DNA of 64,000 nt from the NCBI GenBank assembly GCA_001695595.3, contig MBPM02000063.1:452368-516367 (forward strand), in the 5' to 3' direction. The position numbers were made by a program, and so were the translations under genes. Every line of letters starts with the position of its first letter. Within the stretch, counting starts at the first letter, position 1. The notes below the pieces were generated by a model. The model saw nothing but the letters and a program-made list of their open reading frames with translations. It was not told the origin of the DNA and made no database searches. Of this stretch, positions 34,505 to 46,699 are shown piece after piece. This DNA comes from Plasmopara viticola. Its lineage: Eukaryota; Oomycota; Peronosporomycetes; Peronosporales; Peronosporaceae.

Positions 34505-36550
34505 CGTTCGCTGGTCATAACAGTGGTACAAAGGAACCACAGAGAAGACCTTGTGCGTAACAAGAAATCGACAGACTGCCAGTAATTACATCGCTGTTTA
34601 ACAGCCGATATGAAAAAGCGGTATCAAGAGTACCACAAGATGCGCATATCGCAGATCTCTCGATGCTTGTAGTGATTCGCTGTAGGTGATTATCGTGACC
34701 GGTCCATAAGCTGGCCACCGCAAATTAAGCCACACCCCTTAGTCTTGATACTGCTTCCGTAAACTATGGGTTGAGTGCAGCTTTTGAAGAATCGAATTGT
34801 ATGTCAAATAAGCTGGCTGAAACAACATTCTTCTTGGATATAACTATAAAGCCGTAAAATTATCTTTGTCGTAGCACAAACTACACGGCTTATCGTACCG
34901 TAAGGTGTCTGGTCCATACCGACCGGCCAATGTATGTTTGGACAGGAGGCGAAGGACAAAAATTACAGCTTAGCTTTCTACCACGTTAGCGATTCATCAT
35001 ACAATCGTTTTTGTATCATCTTTCATAGTAAATTGTGACAAAGCACTATCGACATCTAACACACAACACGTCCGACAAACGTGTGGCTAGGCTGCTACTC
35101 GATAAATAGCAGAGCTTGCGACCCCAATGTGACCCGATGAGCGATGATGAGCGACACATGCCATCATTGACAGTATACAATTTCCGATATTAGCAATTAG
35201 TTATGGTAGCACGAGTCGTTGCGAGCATTACTTTGAGTAGTGACAGAATGGCAAGCGCCAGCGTGATGTTAAGTTGTACAGAAATTTAAGTTTTACGTAT
35301 GGTGCAACACTAGAACGACAAATGGTGCAAGTGCTTTATGCTTGGTCATTGAGCGGAGGCTTATCGAGCGACTTCGTTTTGTTGCAAGCTTTACCACCTA
35401 AGCGAAAATATGTTAAGTCCAGAAGGGAGAAAGCAAGTCCTTGCTTGAAAAATTAGCTTCAAGACATTTTATTTAAATGACTGCGATACTAAGCCGCAAT
35501 GTTTATCAAGCTTTACTCACATCAATGCTAATAGAAGAGCAGACATATTTAATCATCGCAGTGCTACGACGCATGATATTCTGATGCAGAAACGTTTTTG
35601 TTCATTTTTAACAAAGCTTCAAATTTTAGCAATGTCATAGCCATCAAAAGTACTAGCTTGGCTGCTCGAGAATGTTGTCGTGCTTAAATTTCACCGACAA
35701 AATGAACGACTGCTGGTTCCAGAAAAAACAATTATGCAGCAAAGTTAAACCAAAATTGCTAATAGAAACATTTTTCACTAAAATTGCTCAAAAGCAGCTG
35801 CACTGATCTGATTCAATCAGTGCAAGTATGACTTCGCTCCCTTTTACTGAGTGGTGGATGTAAGCGGGAGCAAGATTGACCACCACACGCACGACGAGGT
35901 TCCGGTGGACAGGATACAGGGTAGATGTCTTACGAGCGAAAAGCAGTACAGCTTTGCGAACGTTTGCAGAATTAGGCTTTGCTTTCGCATAGGGATAAAG
36001 GCGAACGGAGATGCGTGCAATGAATTTACTTTTCTTTTAACAAAGGTAAAATAATGTATGGTCATCAAATGCGGTCTCTACTGCACGCATTTAACGACTG
36101 TGGATGATGCATTGTTCTACACAAATCAAATGGATGAGAATGAAAGAGCAAGTGTTGCCTTCATCATGATTGACTTAGACATTTCGAGCCTGGATAGCTT
36201 ATTAAGGAATCTCATCCCTGACATTTTTGACGTACCAAGAAAGATGAAATATTTGTAAGGCTTGTTCCAATCTAAAATATTGCTTTTCGATCAACATATC
36301 CAGACCGTTTAGCAGACTGCAAGTGCTGTGTTTGGGTCGATTTTTCCATCGACAAGTTCCTTTAGCTACATCACATCTAAATGTATAGTTTCTCACAGTA
36401 TACAAGCGTACATCTTCTTACCATACAACGGCCATATTGTCGATCAGTATTGTTAATATCATGACACAGTATTCTGATCATTTGATCACGACTGTACGCG
36501 CAGATGACGCTGCTTAAGTTCGTGCTTTGTTCGTGCTTTGTTCGTGCTTT
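34505..36550 (+). repeat. Flanking repeat block X, copy 1
   Basis: This block borders unit copy A. It recurs inverted at 46,7xx-48,66x and in the same orientation from about 62,410 to the window end. Anchor: ctggtcataacagtggtaca at 34,511 and again at about 62,417, with its complement at about 48,640-48,657. It contains short frames (35,274-35,456 and 36,058-36,258) shared between copies but with no domain that I recognise. A triple ttcgtgcttt run lies near 36,52x. Confidence 0.8.
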
Positions 36551-36852
36551 TTCAACAAGATGTTAAAAGCGTCCGGTTTATATGCACACGACAAAAAAGC
36601 ATCAAATTGGTGCAAATGATAGTGAGCCTAAGCTTTATATGATATGATCTCACTCCTCTTTATTTACAATTAAAATGGAGTCTTCTATGAGGATTGCATT
36701 TAGCTTTTTTTGTACTATCGTCACAGGGGTAAGCATGTATGGTGCATTCTTCGACTTCAGCGTATTGCGCAAACTGCCTCGCAAATCTATCTTACAAATG
36801 AATGGGGTGACAGGAATCCAGATAATGAAGCATTCAATTATCCGCTTCAGTT

Positions 36853-38730
36853 TTAGCCAGCCCCTCGACTTCGTGACAAACAATCACGCAGATCGAAAAG
36901 CGTGATAGACCAAGAGGATCCTGCAACACCTTTTTTGCTGCGGAACGTTCGGCACCAGCTGCAGGACGTCTTGCACCAGCTTACTGAGTAGTCATAATTA
37001 ATAAACAATTTACTTGTTTCAAGCATACCACATAATCTAACCATGTACGATAGTAACAGTAACGCGAAGTAGCTTGCGAATTGTGAAATTCCATACTTAA
37101 AATAACATATAAATAATAAGATCACCACCGACACGTGGTTTTCCTGGCTTAAAGTAGTCTTTGAAAAACTTCGGGTTCTTGGTCCACAACAACGGAAGCA
37201 TGTGCAAATTGCCTTCCGGGTGTCTATGTTCATCAAGCGTCACACCTTCCGAGCCGCTTCTATCCAACCACACGTGTTTCAGTGAGATCGACCCAGCAAA
37301 CGAACATTTATATAACCCACCGTCCACGATAATGTGATTGAAGTCGCTATGGCAAACTTCCGGAGATGTTTGTATAGCCAAGAAATAGCAATATCATCTT
37401 TTTTTCCAAAGTGAACGCTTCGACACCCAACCTTCGTGCAATCGCCTTTGTTCTGGCCAACTGCGCTAGATGGTACAAACAGCGCCTAAAAGGACGTAGA
37501 ATTGATCTGCTTGGAAAACGAAGTGCCTTACCATCCGGCTCGCCAACGAAGTGCCTTACCATCCGGCTCGCCAAAATAAATTGGACTTGTGCTTTCCCTC
37601 CAATATGCTGATACGAAGCCACCTCCGAGTACATCCCATTGCTCTTTGGTCAAGCTATCCACGAGCAGCTGCGTCTAGATCGTTGAATTAAAATATCTAA
37701 TGTTAACAGATCGTGCTTGTCGACAAGGAACGCAATGTCGAGGTCATCGAAGGCGCTTGCGACCGGCCTGAACAGCAGCAATCCGTTATTTACAACGTCA
37801 ATATTCTCGATTTGCACAAAATTACCTCTGAAGCGATCGTGTTCTCGTCGGAAAAGATGAGATGCAATCGCAACAAGACTCGGTAGACCAACATTCATCA
37901 CCATGCAAAGAAGCATCGAGTCGCCGTTCTTATTTTTCCCACAATCGCATTTGAAGTCCTTCACCGATTGCTGCTTCAGTTTTTGAGTTCTCGAATCCGT
38001 GGTACTGGGAACGTTCAAGAACGTGCGTTAGAACAACGTGGCAGCAATTGCTGCGTATGAGAGGAAGTGTGGTCTTTGGCCGGAACCACCACCAGCACGT
38101 GGATTTCCCCTTCGTTTTCTCAAATCTCTCTCCAAAGTTCGTAGGGTTCTTGATCCACAACGAACGGATCCTTGTGCGTAATGAATCCGTCGTATGACGA
38201 ATAGTAGTCCGGGTAATAGCCAAAGGCTTTGCCACCGTATCCTTTGCCATAACCATAGTAGTCATTGCCGTTTGCCGTAGTTGTCATTGTCGTGGCTGTA
38301 GTGGTCGTTGCCCTGGCCGTAGAATTTGTTGCCGTGGCCGTGGTACTCATGGCTGTAGTCGTCGTAGTCCTTGCCGAATTTGCTGTAACCGCTGTGTTCC
38401 TTGTGCACGAAGCTCTTGTGGTTGTGGTCGTCGTCCTTGCAGGCGTAAGCATCGTGGCCGTAGTCCTTGTAATCATAGTCGTCTTTGCCGCTGCTGTAGT
38501 CTGTTGACATGATGGCCTGGGATTTATCGTCTTCCGGGCGCCGACGATAGCGCAATCAATGCCCATGTCGTGGTGTCTTTTGCGGTGGTCACAATCGCGC
38601 TTAAGTGGGTGGTGACCGGAGTCTCCGTAGGAGCCAAGGAGCGATTTCCGCTGGAGCATTTCGGGCATCAATCGATTGCAGGATGGAGGCACTGACGTAT
38701 AGGATAGCGAGCAAGCATATTAAACTGCAT
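36853..38730 (-). pseudogene. Unit copy A: signal-like start, GHY-rich region, HNH_2-like domain
   Basis: Reading from the MQFNML start at 38,730: a short hydrophobic start, a SYGD..HHPLKRDCDHRKRHHD segment, a Gly/His/Tyr/Asp/Asn-rich region (about 38,120-38,555), an HNH_2-like domain (37,650-38,110; C-M-V-M, ASHLFRREHDRF, NNGLLLFRPVASAFDDLDIAF), a downstream segment (37,347-37,634) and a conserved tail (36,853-37,381; HVWLDRSGSEGVTLDEHRH). These parts lie in several frames, so the copy is broken or its structure is unresolved. A 28-bp tandem duplication (37,519-37,574) is shared only with copy B. The HNH_2 link is inference from motif order; the His usually found before F-D is Ala here. Confidence 0.6.
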
Positions 38731-39305
38731 CTTGGCCGCGCAGTTGCTCGACTTGAATGGATGTATTCGCTTGTTGTCGATTGCTGAGAAGAAGGCGAAA
38801 TGAAAAGTGGGAGAGCGAGAAATGATCAAATGCTGGTTATTGATGTGGTCGCAGACGCTTTTATCATTAGTCTCTTTCAGTTTTTAAAGAAAGTTTTGTA
38901 TACAAAGTGGCACGGCAAGAGAATTTGCTAGAGAATAAGTTTTCCGAGGTGTCAAGAATTGGGACAGCCAGCTGATTATCTGTTTTACTTTTCTATGCAA
39001 TCATAATTAAGGTACCCTTGTCAATCGGCTTTTAGAAATATGTCATTCTCTTGCAAATTCTTTTGCATTGGCACTTCGGTCGATCGTCATATACAAAGCT
39101 CTCTCAAGATACTGAAAGAGTCTCGAGAGTTATAACGCTTGCCGTACAGTTCGCAAGAGACTTGCAAGAGACTATTCTTGCCGTGGCACATCAATTAGGA
39201 AGCTCTCTTAAGATATTGCGCTCTCTCACTTTTCATTTCGCCATCTTCTCAGCAAGCCACAAATAGCAAATACATCCATGCAAGTCAAGCAACTGAGCAG
39301 CCAAG
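38731..39305. promoter_or_regulatory. Spacer between divergent copies A and B
   Basis: About 575 bp separate the two facing starts. The spacer edges are inverted repeats of each other (gagagcgagaaatg on the left; gcgctctctcacttttcatt on the right), and the middle is not palindromic. It contains several GAGAG/CTCTC tracts, including agagtctcgagag near 39,118-39,130. Nearly the same spacer occurs between C and D and between E and F. It is probably a bidirectional promoter, or the recombining core of the palindrome. Confidence 0.55.
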
Positions 39306-41216
39306 ATGCAGTTTGATATGCTTGCAGTGCTAAGCCGATATGTCAGTGCCTCCATCCTGCAATCGATTAATGCCCGAGATGCTCCAGCGGGAATTGCTCC
39401 TTGGCTCTTTCGGGGACTACAGTCACCACCCGCTTAAGCGCGATTGTGACCACCGCAAAAGACACCACGACATGGGCATTGCACTATCGTCGGCGCCTGG
39501 AAGACGATAAATCCCAGGCCACCGAGTCAATAGATTACAGAAACGGCAAAGACGACTATGATTACAAGGACCACGGCCACGTTGCTTACGCCTGCAAGGA
39601 CGACGACCACAACCACAAGAGCTTCGTGCACAAAGAACACAGCGGCTACAGCAAATTCGGCAAGGACTACGACGACTACAGCCATGAGTACCACGGCCAC
39701 GGCAACGACTTCTACGGCCACGGCAACGACCACTACGGCCACGGCAACGACCACTACGGCCACGACAATGACAACTACGGTAACGGCAATGACTACTATG
39801 GTTACGGCAAAGGATACGGTGGTAAAGCCTTTGGCTATTACCCGGACTACTATTCGTCATACGACGGATTCATTACGCACAAGGATCCGTTCGTTGTGGA
39901 TCAAAAACCCGACAAACTTTGGAGAGAGATTTGAGCGAATCGAAGGGGAAATCCACGTGCTGGTGGTGGTTCCGGCCAAAGACCACACTTCCTCTCTATA
40001 CGCAGCAATTGCTGCCACGTTGTTCCAACGCACGTTCTTGAACGTTCCCAGTACCACGGATTCGAGAACTCAAAAGCTGAAGCAGCAATCGGTGAAGGAC
40101 TTCAAATGCGATTGTAAGAAAAATAAGAACGGCGACTCGATGCTTCTTTGCATGGTGATGAATGTTGGTCTACCGATTCCTGTTGCGATTGCATCTCATC
40201 ATTCCCGACGAGAACACGATCGCTTCAAAGGTAATTTTGTGCAAATCGAGAATATTGACGTTGTAAATAACGGATTGCTGTTGTTCAGGCCGGTCGCAAG
40301 CGCCTTCGATGATCTCGACATTGCGTTCCTTGTCGACAAGTACGATCTGTTCACATTGGACATTTTCAATCCAACGATCTAGACGCACAGCTGCTCATGG
40401 ACAGCTTGACCCAAGAGCAATGGGATGTACTTGGAGGTGGATTCGTATCAGCATATTGGAGGGAAAGCACAAGTCCAATTTACTTTGGCGAGCCGGATGG
40501 CAAGGCATTTCGTTGGCGAGCCGGATGGTAAGGCACTTCGTTTTCCAAGCAGATCAATTCTACGTCCTTTTAGGCGCTGTTTGTACCATCATGCGCAGTT
40601 GGCCAGAACAAAGGCGATTGCACAAAGGTTGGGTGTCGAAGCGTTCACTTTGGAAGAAAAGATGATATTGCTATTTCTTGGCTATACAAACATCTCCGGA
40701 AGTTTGCCATAGCGACTTCAATCACATTATCGTGGACGGAGGGTTATATAAGTGTTCGTTTGCTGGGTCGATCTCACTGAAACACGTGTGGTTGGATAGA
40801 AGCGGCGCGGAAGGTGTGACGCTCGATGAACATAGACACCCGGAAGGCTATTTGCACATGCTTCCGTTGTTGTGGATCGAGAACCCGAAGTTTTTCAAAG
40901 ACTACTTTAAGCCAAACAAAGGGAAAAACCACGTGTCGGTGGTGATCGTATTATTATATGGTATTTTAAGTAATGAATTGCACAATTGGCAAGCTACTTC
41001 GCGTTACTGTTACTATCGTACATGGTTAGATTATGTGGTATGCTTGAAACAAGTAAATCGTTTATTATTAATTATGACTACTCAGTAAGGCAGTGCAAGA
41101 CGTCCTGCAGCTGGTGCCGAACGTTCCGCAGCAGAAAAGGTGTTGCAGGACCCTCTTGGTCTATCACGCTTTTCGATCTGCGTGATTGTTTGTCACGAAG
41201 TCCAGGGGCTGGCTAA
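39306..41216 (+). pseudogene. Unit copy B
   Basis: The start MQFDMLAVLSRYVSASIL resembles a signal peptide. The GHY-rich frame (39,401-39,934) has units of the type YGHGNDH and ends LWREI-stop. The HNH_2-like domain (about 39,930-40,382) is in another frame, and a third frame carries QEQWDVLGGG and the following segment (40,425-40,712). The tail 40,678-41,088 holds HVWLDRSGAEGVTLDEHRH. It shares the 28-bp tandem duplication (40,485-40,540) with A, but its GHY region is nearly identical to that of C, including one extra YGHGNDH unit that A and D lack. The HNH segment reads ASHHSRREH where other copies have ASHLFRREH. Confidence 0.6.
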
Positions 41217-41815
41217 ACCCAAAGCAGATCAATGGATGCTTCATTATCTTGATTTCTAACACCCAATCATCTGTAAAATATATGTCTGGGGCAATTTGCG
41301 CAATACGCTGAAGTCGAAGAATGCATCATACATGCTTATCCCTGTGACGATAGTACAAAAAAGCTAAATGTAATTCTCATAGAGCGCTTCATTTTAACTG
41401 TAATTAAAGAGGAATGAGATCATATCATAAACTATCATTTGCACCAATTTGATGCTTTTTGTCGTGTGCATATTAACCGGACGCTTTTTACATCTTGTTG
41501 AAAAAGCACGAATTAAGCACGAGTTTAAGCAGCGTCATCTACGCGTGCAGTCGTGATCAAATCCTCATAATACTGTGTCACGATGTTTACAATACTGATC
41601 GACAATATGGCCGTTGTAAGGTTAGAAGATGTACGTTTGTATACCGTGAGAAACTATACATTTAATTGTGACGTAGCTAAAGGAACTTGTCGATAGAAAA
41701 TCGACCCAAACACAGCACTTTAAAATCTGCTAAACGCTTTGTATATGTTGATCGAAAAGTAATAGTTTAGATTGGAACATGCGTCACAAAACATTTTTCT
41801 TGGTACGTCAAATGT
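41217..41815. other. Junction between convergent copies B and C
   Basis: The 3' flank of B continues into sequence that matches the inner edge of block X' (compare 46,740-47,055). At about 41,815 it switches abruptly, right after gtacgtcaaatgtca, to the inverted 3' flank of C (aagcgtccggtttatatgca). This is a rearrangement breakpoint. Confidence 0.6.
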
Positions 41816-42103
41816 CAAAAGCGTCCGGTTTATATGCACATGACTCAGAAGCATCAAATTGGTGCAAATGATAGTGAGCCTAACTTTTTTATGATATGAT
41901 CTCATTCCTCTTTATTTATAATTAAAATGGAGTCTTCTATGAGGATTGCATTTGGCTTTTTTGTACTATCGTCACAGTGATAAGCATGTATGGTGCATTC
42001 TTCGACATCAGCGTATTGCGCAAACTGCCTCACAAGTCTATCTTACAAATGAATGGGGTGACAGGAATCCAGATGATGAAGCATTCAATTATCTGCTACA
42101 GTT

Positions 42104-44043
42104 TTAGCCAGCCCCTCGACTTCGTGACAAACAATCACGCAAATCGAAAAGCGTGATAGACCAAGAGGGTCCTGCAACACCTTTTTTGCTGCGGAACGTT
42201 CGGCACCAGCTGCAGGACGTCTTGCACCGGCTTACTGAGTAGTCATAAATAATAAACGATTTACTTGTTTCAAGCATACCACATGATCTAACCATGTACG
42301 ATAGTAACAGTAACGCGAAGTAGCTTGCCAATTATGCAATTCATTACTTAAAATACCATATAATAATAAGATCACCACCAACACGTAGATTTCCCCTTTG
42401 TTTGGCTTAAAGTAGTCTTTGAAAATACTTCGGGTTCTTGGTCCACAACAACGGAAGCATGTGCAAATAGCCTTCCGGGTGTCTATGCATCGAGCGTCAC
42501 ACCTTCCGCGCCGCTTCTATCCAACCACACGTGTTTCAGTAAGGTCGACCCAGCAAACGAACACTTATACTACTCACCGCCCACGATGATGTGATTGAAG
42601 TCGCTATGGCAAACATCCGAAAATGTTCGTATAGCCAAGAAATAGCAATATCATCTTTTCTTGTGAACCCTTCTGACGAGAAGTCATCGAAACTATATAC
42701 TTTCGACACCCATCCTTCGTGCAGTCGCCTTTGTTTTAGCCAACTGAGCGTGATGATACAAACAGCGCCTAAAAGGACGTAGAATTGACCTGCTTGGAAA
42801 ACGAAGTGCCTTACCATTCAGCTCGCCAACTGTTGTGAGCACATTGAATCGCGGCGCATTTGTAGCGTAGATTGTACTTGTGCTTGCCCTCCAATATGCT
42901 GGTACGAATCCACCTCCAAGTACATCCCATTGCTCTTGGGTCAAGCTGTCCATGAGCAGCTGTGCGTCTAGATCGTTGGATTGAAAATGTCCAATGTGAA
43001 CAGATCGTACTTGTCGACAAGGAACGCAATGTCGAGATCATCGAAGGCGCTTGCGACCGGCCTGAACAACAGCAATCCGTTATTTACAACGTCAATATTC
43101 TCGATTTGCACAAAATTACCTTTGAAGCGATCGTGTTCTCGTCGAAAAGATGAGATGCAATCGCAACAGGAATCGGTAGACCAACATTCATCACCATGCA
43201 AAGAAGCATCGAGTCGCCGTTCTTATTTTTCTTACAATCGCATTTGAAGTCCTTCACCGATTGCTGCTTCAGCTTTTGAGTTCTCGAATCCGTGGTACTG
43301 GGAATGTTCCAGAACGTGCGTTGGAACAACGTGGCAGCAATTGCTGCGTATAGAGAGGAAGTGTGATCTTTGGCCGGAACCACCACCAGCACGTGGATTT
43401 CCCCTTCGATTCGCTTAAATCTCTCTCCAAAGTTTGTCGGGTTTTTGATCCACAACGAACGGATCCTTGTGCGTAATGAATCCGTCGTATGACGAATAGT
43501 AGTCCGGGTAATAGCCAAAGGCTTTACCACCGTATCCTTTGCCGTAACCATAGTAGTCATTGCCATTACCGTAGTTGTCATTGTCGTGGCCGTAGTGGTC
43601 GTTGCCGTGGCCGTAGTGGTCGTTGCCGTGGCCGTAGAAGTCGTTGCCGTGGCCGTGGTACTCATGGCTGTAGTCGTCGTAGTCCTTGCCGAATTTGCTG
43701 TAGCCGCTGTGTTCTTTGTGCACGAAGCTCTTGTGGTTGTGGTCGTCGTCCTTGCAGGCGTAAGCAACGTGGCCGTGGTCCTTGTAATCATAGTCGTCTT
43801 TGCCGTTTCTGTAATCTATTGACTCGGTGGCCTGGGATTTATCGTTTTCCAGGCGCCGACGATAGTGCAATGCCCATGTCGTGGTGTCTTTTGCGATGGT
43901 TACAATCGCGCTAAAGCGGATGGTGACTGTAGTCCCCGAAAGAGCCAAGGAGCAATTCCCGCTGGAGCATCTCGGGCATTAATCGATTGCAGGATGAAGG
44001 CACTGACGTATAGGCTTAGCACTGCAAGCATATCAAACTGCAT
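42104..44043 (-). pseudogene. Unit copy C
   Basis: The facing start is at 44,043. The GHY-rich frame (43,415-43,948) is nearly identical to that of B over its repeats. The HNH_2-like domain lies at 42,968-43,400, followed by the QEQWDVLGGG segment (42,693-42,953) and the tail to 42,104. Here the region after YWR keeps NAPRFNVLTTVGEL, which A and B have replaced with the 28-bp duplication. Frames change at the same places as in the other copies. Confidence 0.6.
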
Positions 44044-44618
44044 CTTGGCTGCTCAGTTGCTCGACTTGAATGGATGTATTCGCTTGTTGTCGATTGCTGA
44101 GGAGAAGGCGAAATGAAAAGTGAGAGAGCGAGAAATGATCAAATGCTGATTAGTGATGTGGTCGCAGACGCTTTTATTATTAGTCTCTTTCAGTTTTTAA
44201 AGAAAGCTTTGTATATGAAGTGGCACGGCAAGAGAATTTGCTAAAGAATAAGTTTTCCGAGGTGTCAAGAATTGGGACAGCCAGCTGATTATCTGTTTTA
44301 CTTTTCTATGCAATCATAATTAAGGTATCCTTGTCAATCGGCTTTTAGAAATATGTCATTCTCTTGCAAATTCTTTTGCATTGGCACTTCGGTCGATCGT
44401 CATATACAAAGCTCTCTCAAGATACTGAAAGAGTCTCGAGAGTGATTACGCTTGCCGTACAGTTCGCAAGAGACTTGCAAGAGACTATTCTTGCCGTGGC
44501 ACATCAATTAGGAAGCTCTCTTAAGATATTGCGCTCTCTCACTTTTCATTTCGCCATCTTCTCAGCAAGCCACAAATAGCAAATACATCCATGCAAGTCA
44601 AGCAACTGCGCGGCCAAG
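44044..44618. promoter_or_regulatory. Spacer between divergent copies C and D
   Basis: This spacer has the same length (575 bp) and nearly the same sequence as the A/B spacer, with the same inverted GAGAG/CTCTC edges. Conservation of this non-coding piece across pairs supports a promoter or structural role. Confidence 0.55.
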
Positions 44619-46488
44619 ATGCAGTTTAATATGCTTGCAATGCTAAGCCTGTACGCCAGTGCCTCCATCCTGCCATCGATTGATGCCCGAGATACTCAAG
44701 CGGGAATCGCTCCTTGGCTCCTACGGGGACTACATTTACCACCCGCTTAAGCGCAGCCACCGAGTCAACAGACTACAGCTACGGCATAGACGACTATAAT
44801 CACAAGGACCACGGCCACGATGCTTACGCCTGCAAGGACGACGACCACAGCCACAAGAGCTTCGTGCACAAGAAACACCGCGGCTACAGCAAATACGGCA
44901 AGGACTACGACGACTACAGCCATGAGCACCACGGCCACGGCAACGAATTCTACGGCCACGGCAACGACCACTACGGCCACGACAATGACAACCACGGCAA
45001 CGGCAATGACTACTAATTACGGCAAAGGATACGGTGGCAAAGCCTTTGGCTTTTCCCCGGACTACTATTCGTCATACGACGGATTCATTACGCACAAGGA
45101 TCCGTTCGTTGTGGATCAAATAACCCGACAAACTTTGGAAAGAGATTTGAGCGAATCGAAGGGGAAATCCACGTGCTGGTGGTGGATCCGGCCAAAGACC
45201 ACACTTCCTCTCTATACGCAGCAATTGCTGCCACGTTGTTCTAACGCACGTTCTTGAACGTTCCCAGTACCACGGATTCGAGAACTCAAAAGCTGAAGTA
45301 GCAATCGGTGAAGGACTTCAAATGTGATTGTGGGAAAATTAGAACGGCGACTCGATGCTTCTTTGCATGGTGATGAACGTTGGTCTACCGAGTCTTGTTG
45401 CGATTGCATCTCATCTTTTTCGACGAGAACACGATCGCCTCAAAGGTAATTTTGTGCAAATCGAGAATATTGACGTTGTAAATAACGGATTGCTGTTGTT
45501 CAGGCCGGTCGCAAGCGCCTTCGATGATCTCGACATTGCGTTCCTTGTCGACAAGTACGATCTGTTCACATCAAATATTTATAATCCAACGATCTAGACG
45601 CACAGCTGCTCATGGACAGCTTGACCCAAGAGCAATGGGATGTACTTGGAGGTGGATTCGTACCAGCATATTGGAGGGCAAGCACAAGTACAATCTACGC
45701 TACAAATGCGCCGCGATTCAATGTGCTCACAACAGTTGGCGAGCTGGATGGTAAGGCACTTCGTTTTCCAAGCAGGTCAATTCTACGTCCTTTTAGGCGC
45801 TGTTTGTATCATCACGCTCAGTTGGCTAGAACAAAGGCGACTGCACGAAGGATGGGTGTCGAAAGATTATAGCTTCGATGACTTCTCGCCAGGAGGGTTC
45901 ACACCGGAAGAAAAGATGATATTGCTATTTCTTGGCTACACGAACATCTCTGGATGTTTGCCTTAGCGACTTCAATCACATTATCGTGGACGGTGGTTAT
46001 ATAAGTGTTCGTTTGCTGGGTCGATCTCACTGAAACACGTGTGGTTGGATAGAAGCGGCGCGGAAGGTGTGACGCTCGATGAACATAGACACCCGGAAGG
46101 CTATTTGCACATGCTTCCGTTGTTGTGGACCAAGAACCCGAAGTTTTTCAAAGACTACTTTAAGCCAGGAAAACCACGTGTCGGTGGTGATCTTATTATT
46201 ATATGGTATTTTAAGTATGGAATTGCACAATTCGCAAGCTACTTCGCGTTACTGTTACTATCGTACATGGTTAGATCATGTGGTTTGCTTGAAACAAGTA
46301 AATCGTTTATTAATTATGACTACTCAGTAAGCCGGTGCAAGACGTCCTGCAGCTGGTGCCGAACGTTCCGCAGCAAAAAAGGTGTTGCAGGACCCTCTTG
46401 GTCTATCACGCTTTTCGATCTGCGTGATTGTTTGTCACGAAGTCGAGGGCTGGCTAAACTAGCAGATAATGAATGCTTCATTATCTGA
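44619..46488 (+). pseudogene. Unit copy D
   Basis: It has the best signal-peptide-like start of the family (MQFNMLAMLSLYASASIL..SIDAR). The segment that in other copies encodes RDCDHRKRHHD up to DDKSQA is deleted near 44,754. The GHY-rich frame (44,714-45,016) is interrupted by a stop at ND-Y, and the HNH_2-like part is split (45,120-45,597). The downstream segment keeps NAPRFNVLTTVGELDGK like C. The tail (46,039-46,488) is the longest open version, with HMLPLLWTKNPKFFKDYF. Confidence 0.6.
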
Positions 46489-46699
46489 TTCTGTCACCCA
46501 TTCATTTGTAAAATAGATTTGTGGGCAATTTGCGCAATACGCTGATGTCGAAGAATGCATCATACATGCTTATCCCTGTGACGATAGTACAAAAAAGCTA
46601 AATGCAATCTCATAGAGACTCATTTTAATGTAAATAAAGAGGAATGAGATCATATCATAAAAAATATAGGCTCACTATCATTTGCACCAATTTGATGCT

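Noticed and set aside
38265..38507. Poly-valine/alanine ORFs (also at 39,527-39,763, 43,586-43,822, 44,765-44,995 and 56,400-56,591)
   Set aside because: They are the exact antisense of the Gly/His/Tyr/Asp-rich repeats; the low-complexity composition is a reflection of that strand.
39423..39860. Cys/Arg/Ser-rich ORFs antisense to the GHY region (also 43,489-43,914)
   Set aside because: Same DNA as the GHY repeats in another frame; no start context and no domain.
39558..39900. Thr-rich ORFs (TTTTTA-type) overlapping the GHY repeats
   Set aside because: Frame shadow of the GHY region. Only the later part of this frame (HNH_2-like) has domain-like content.
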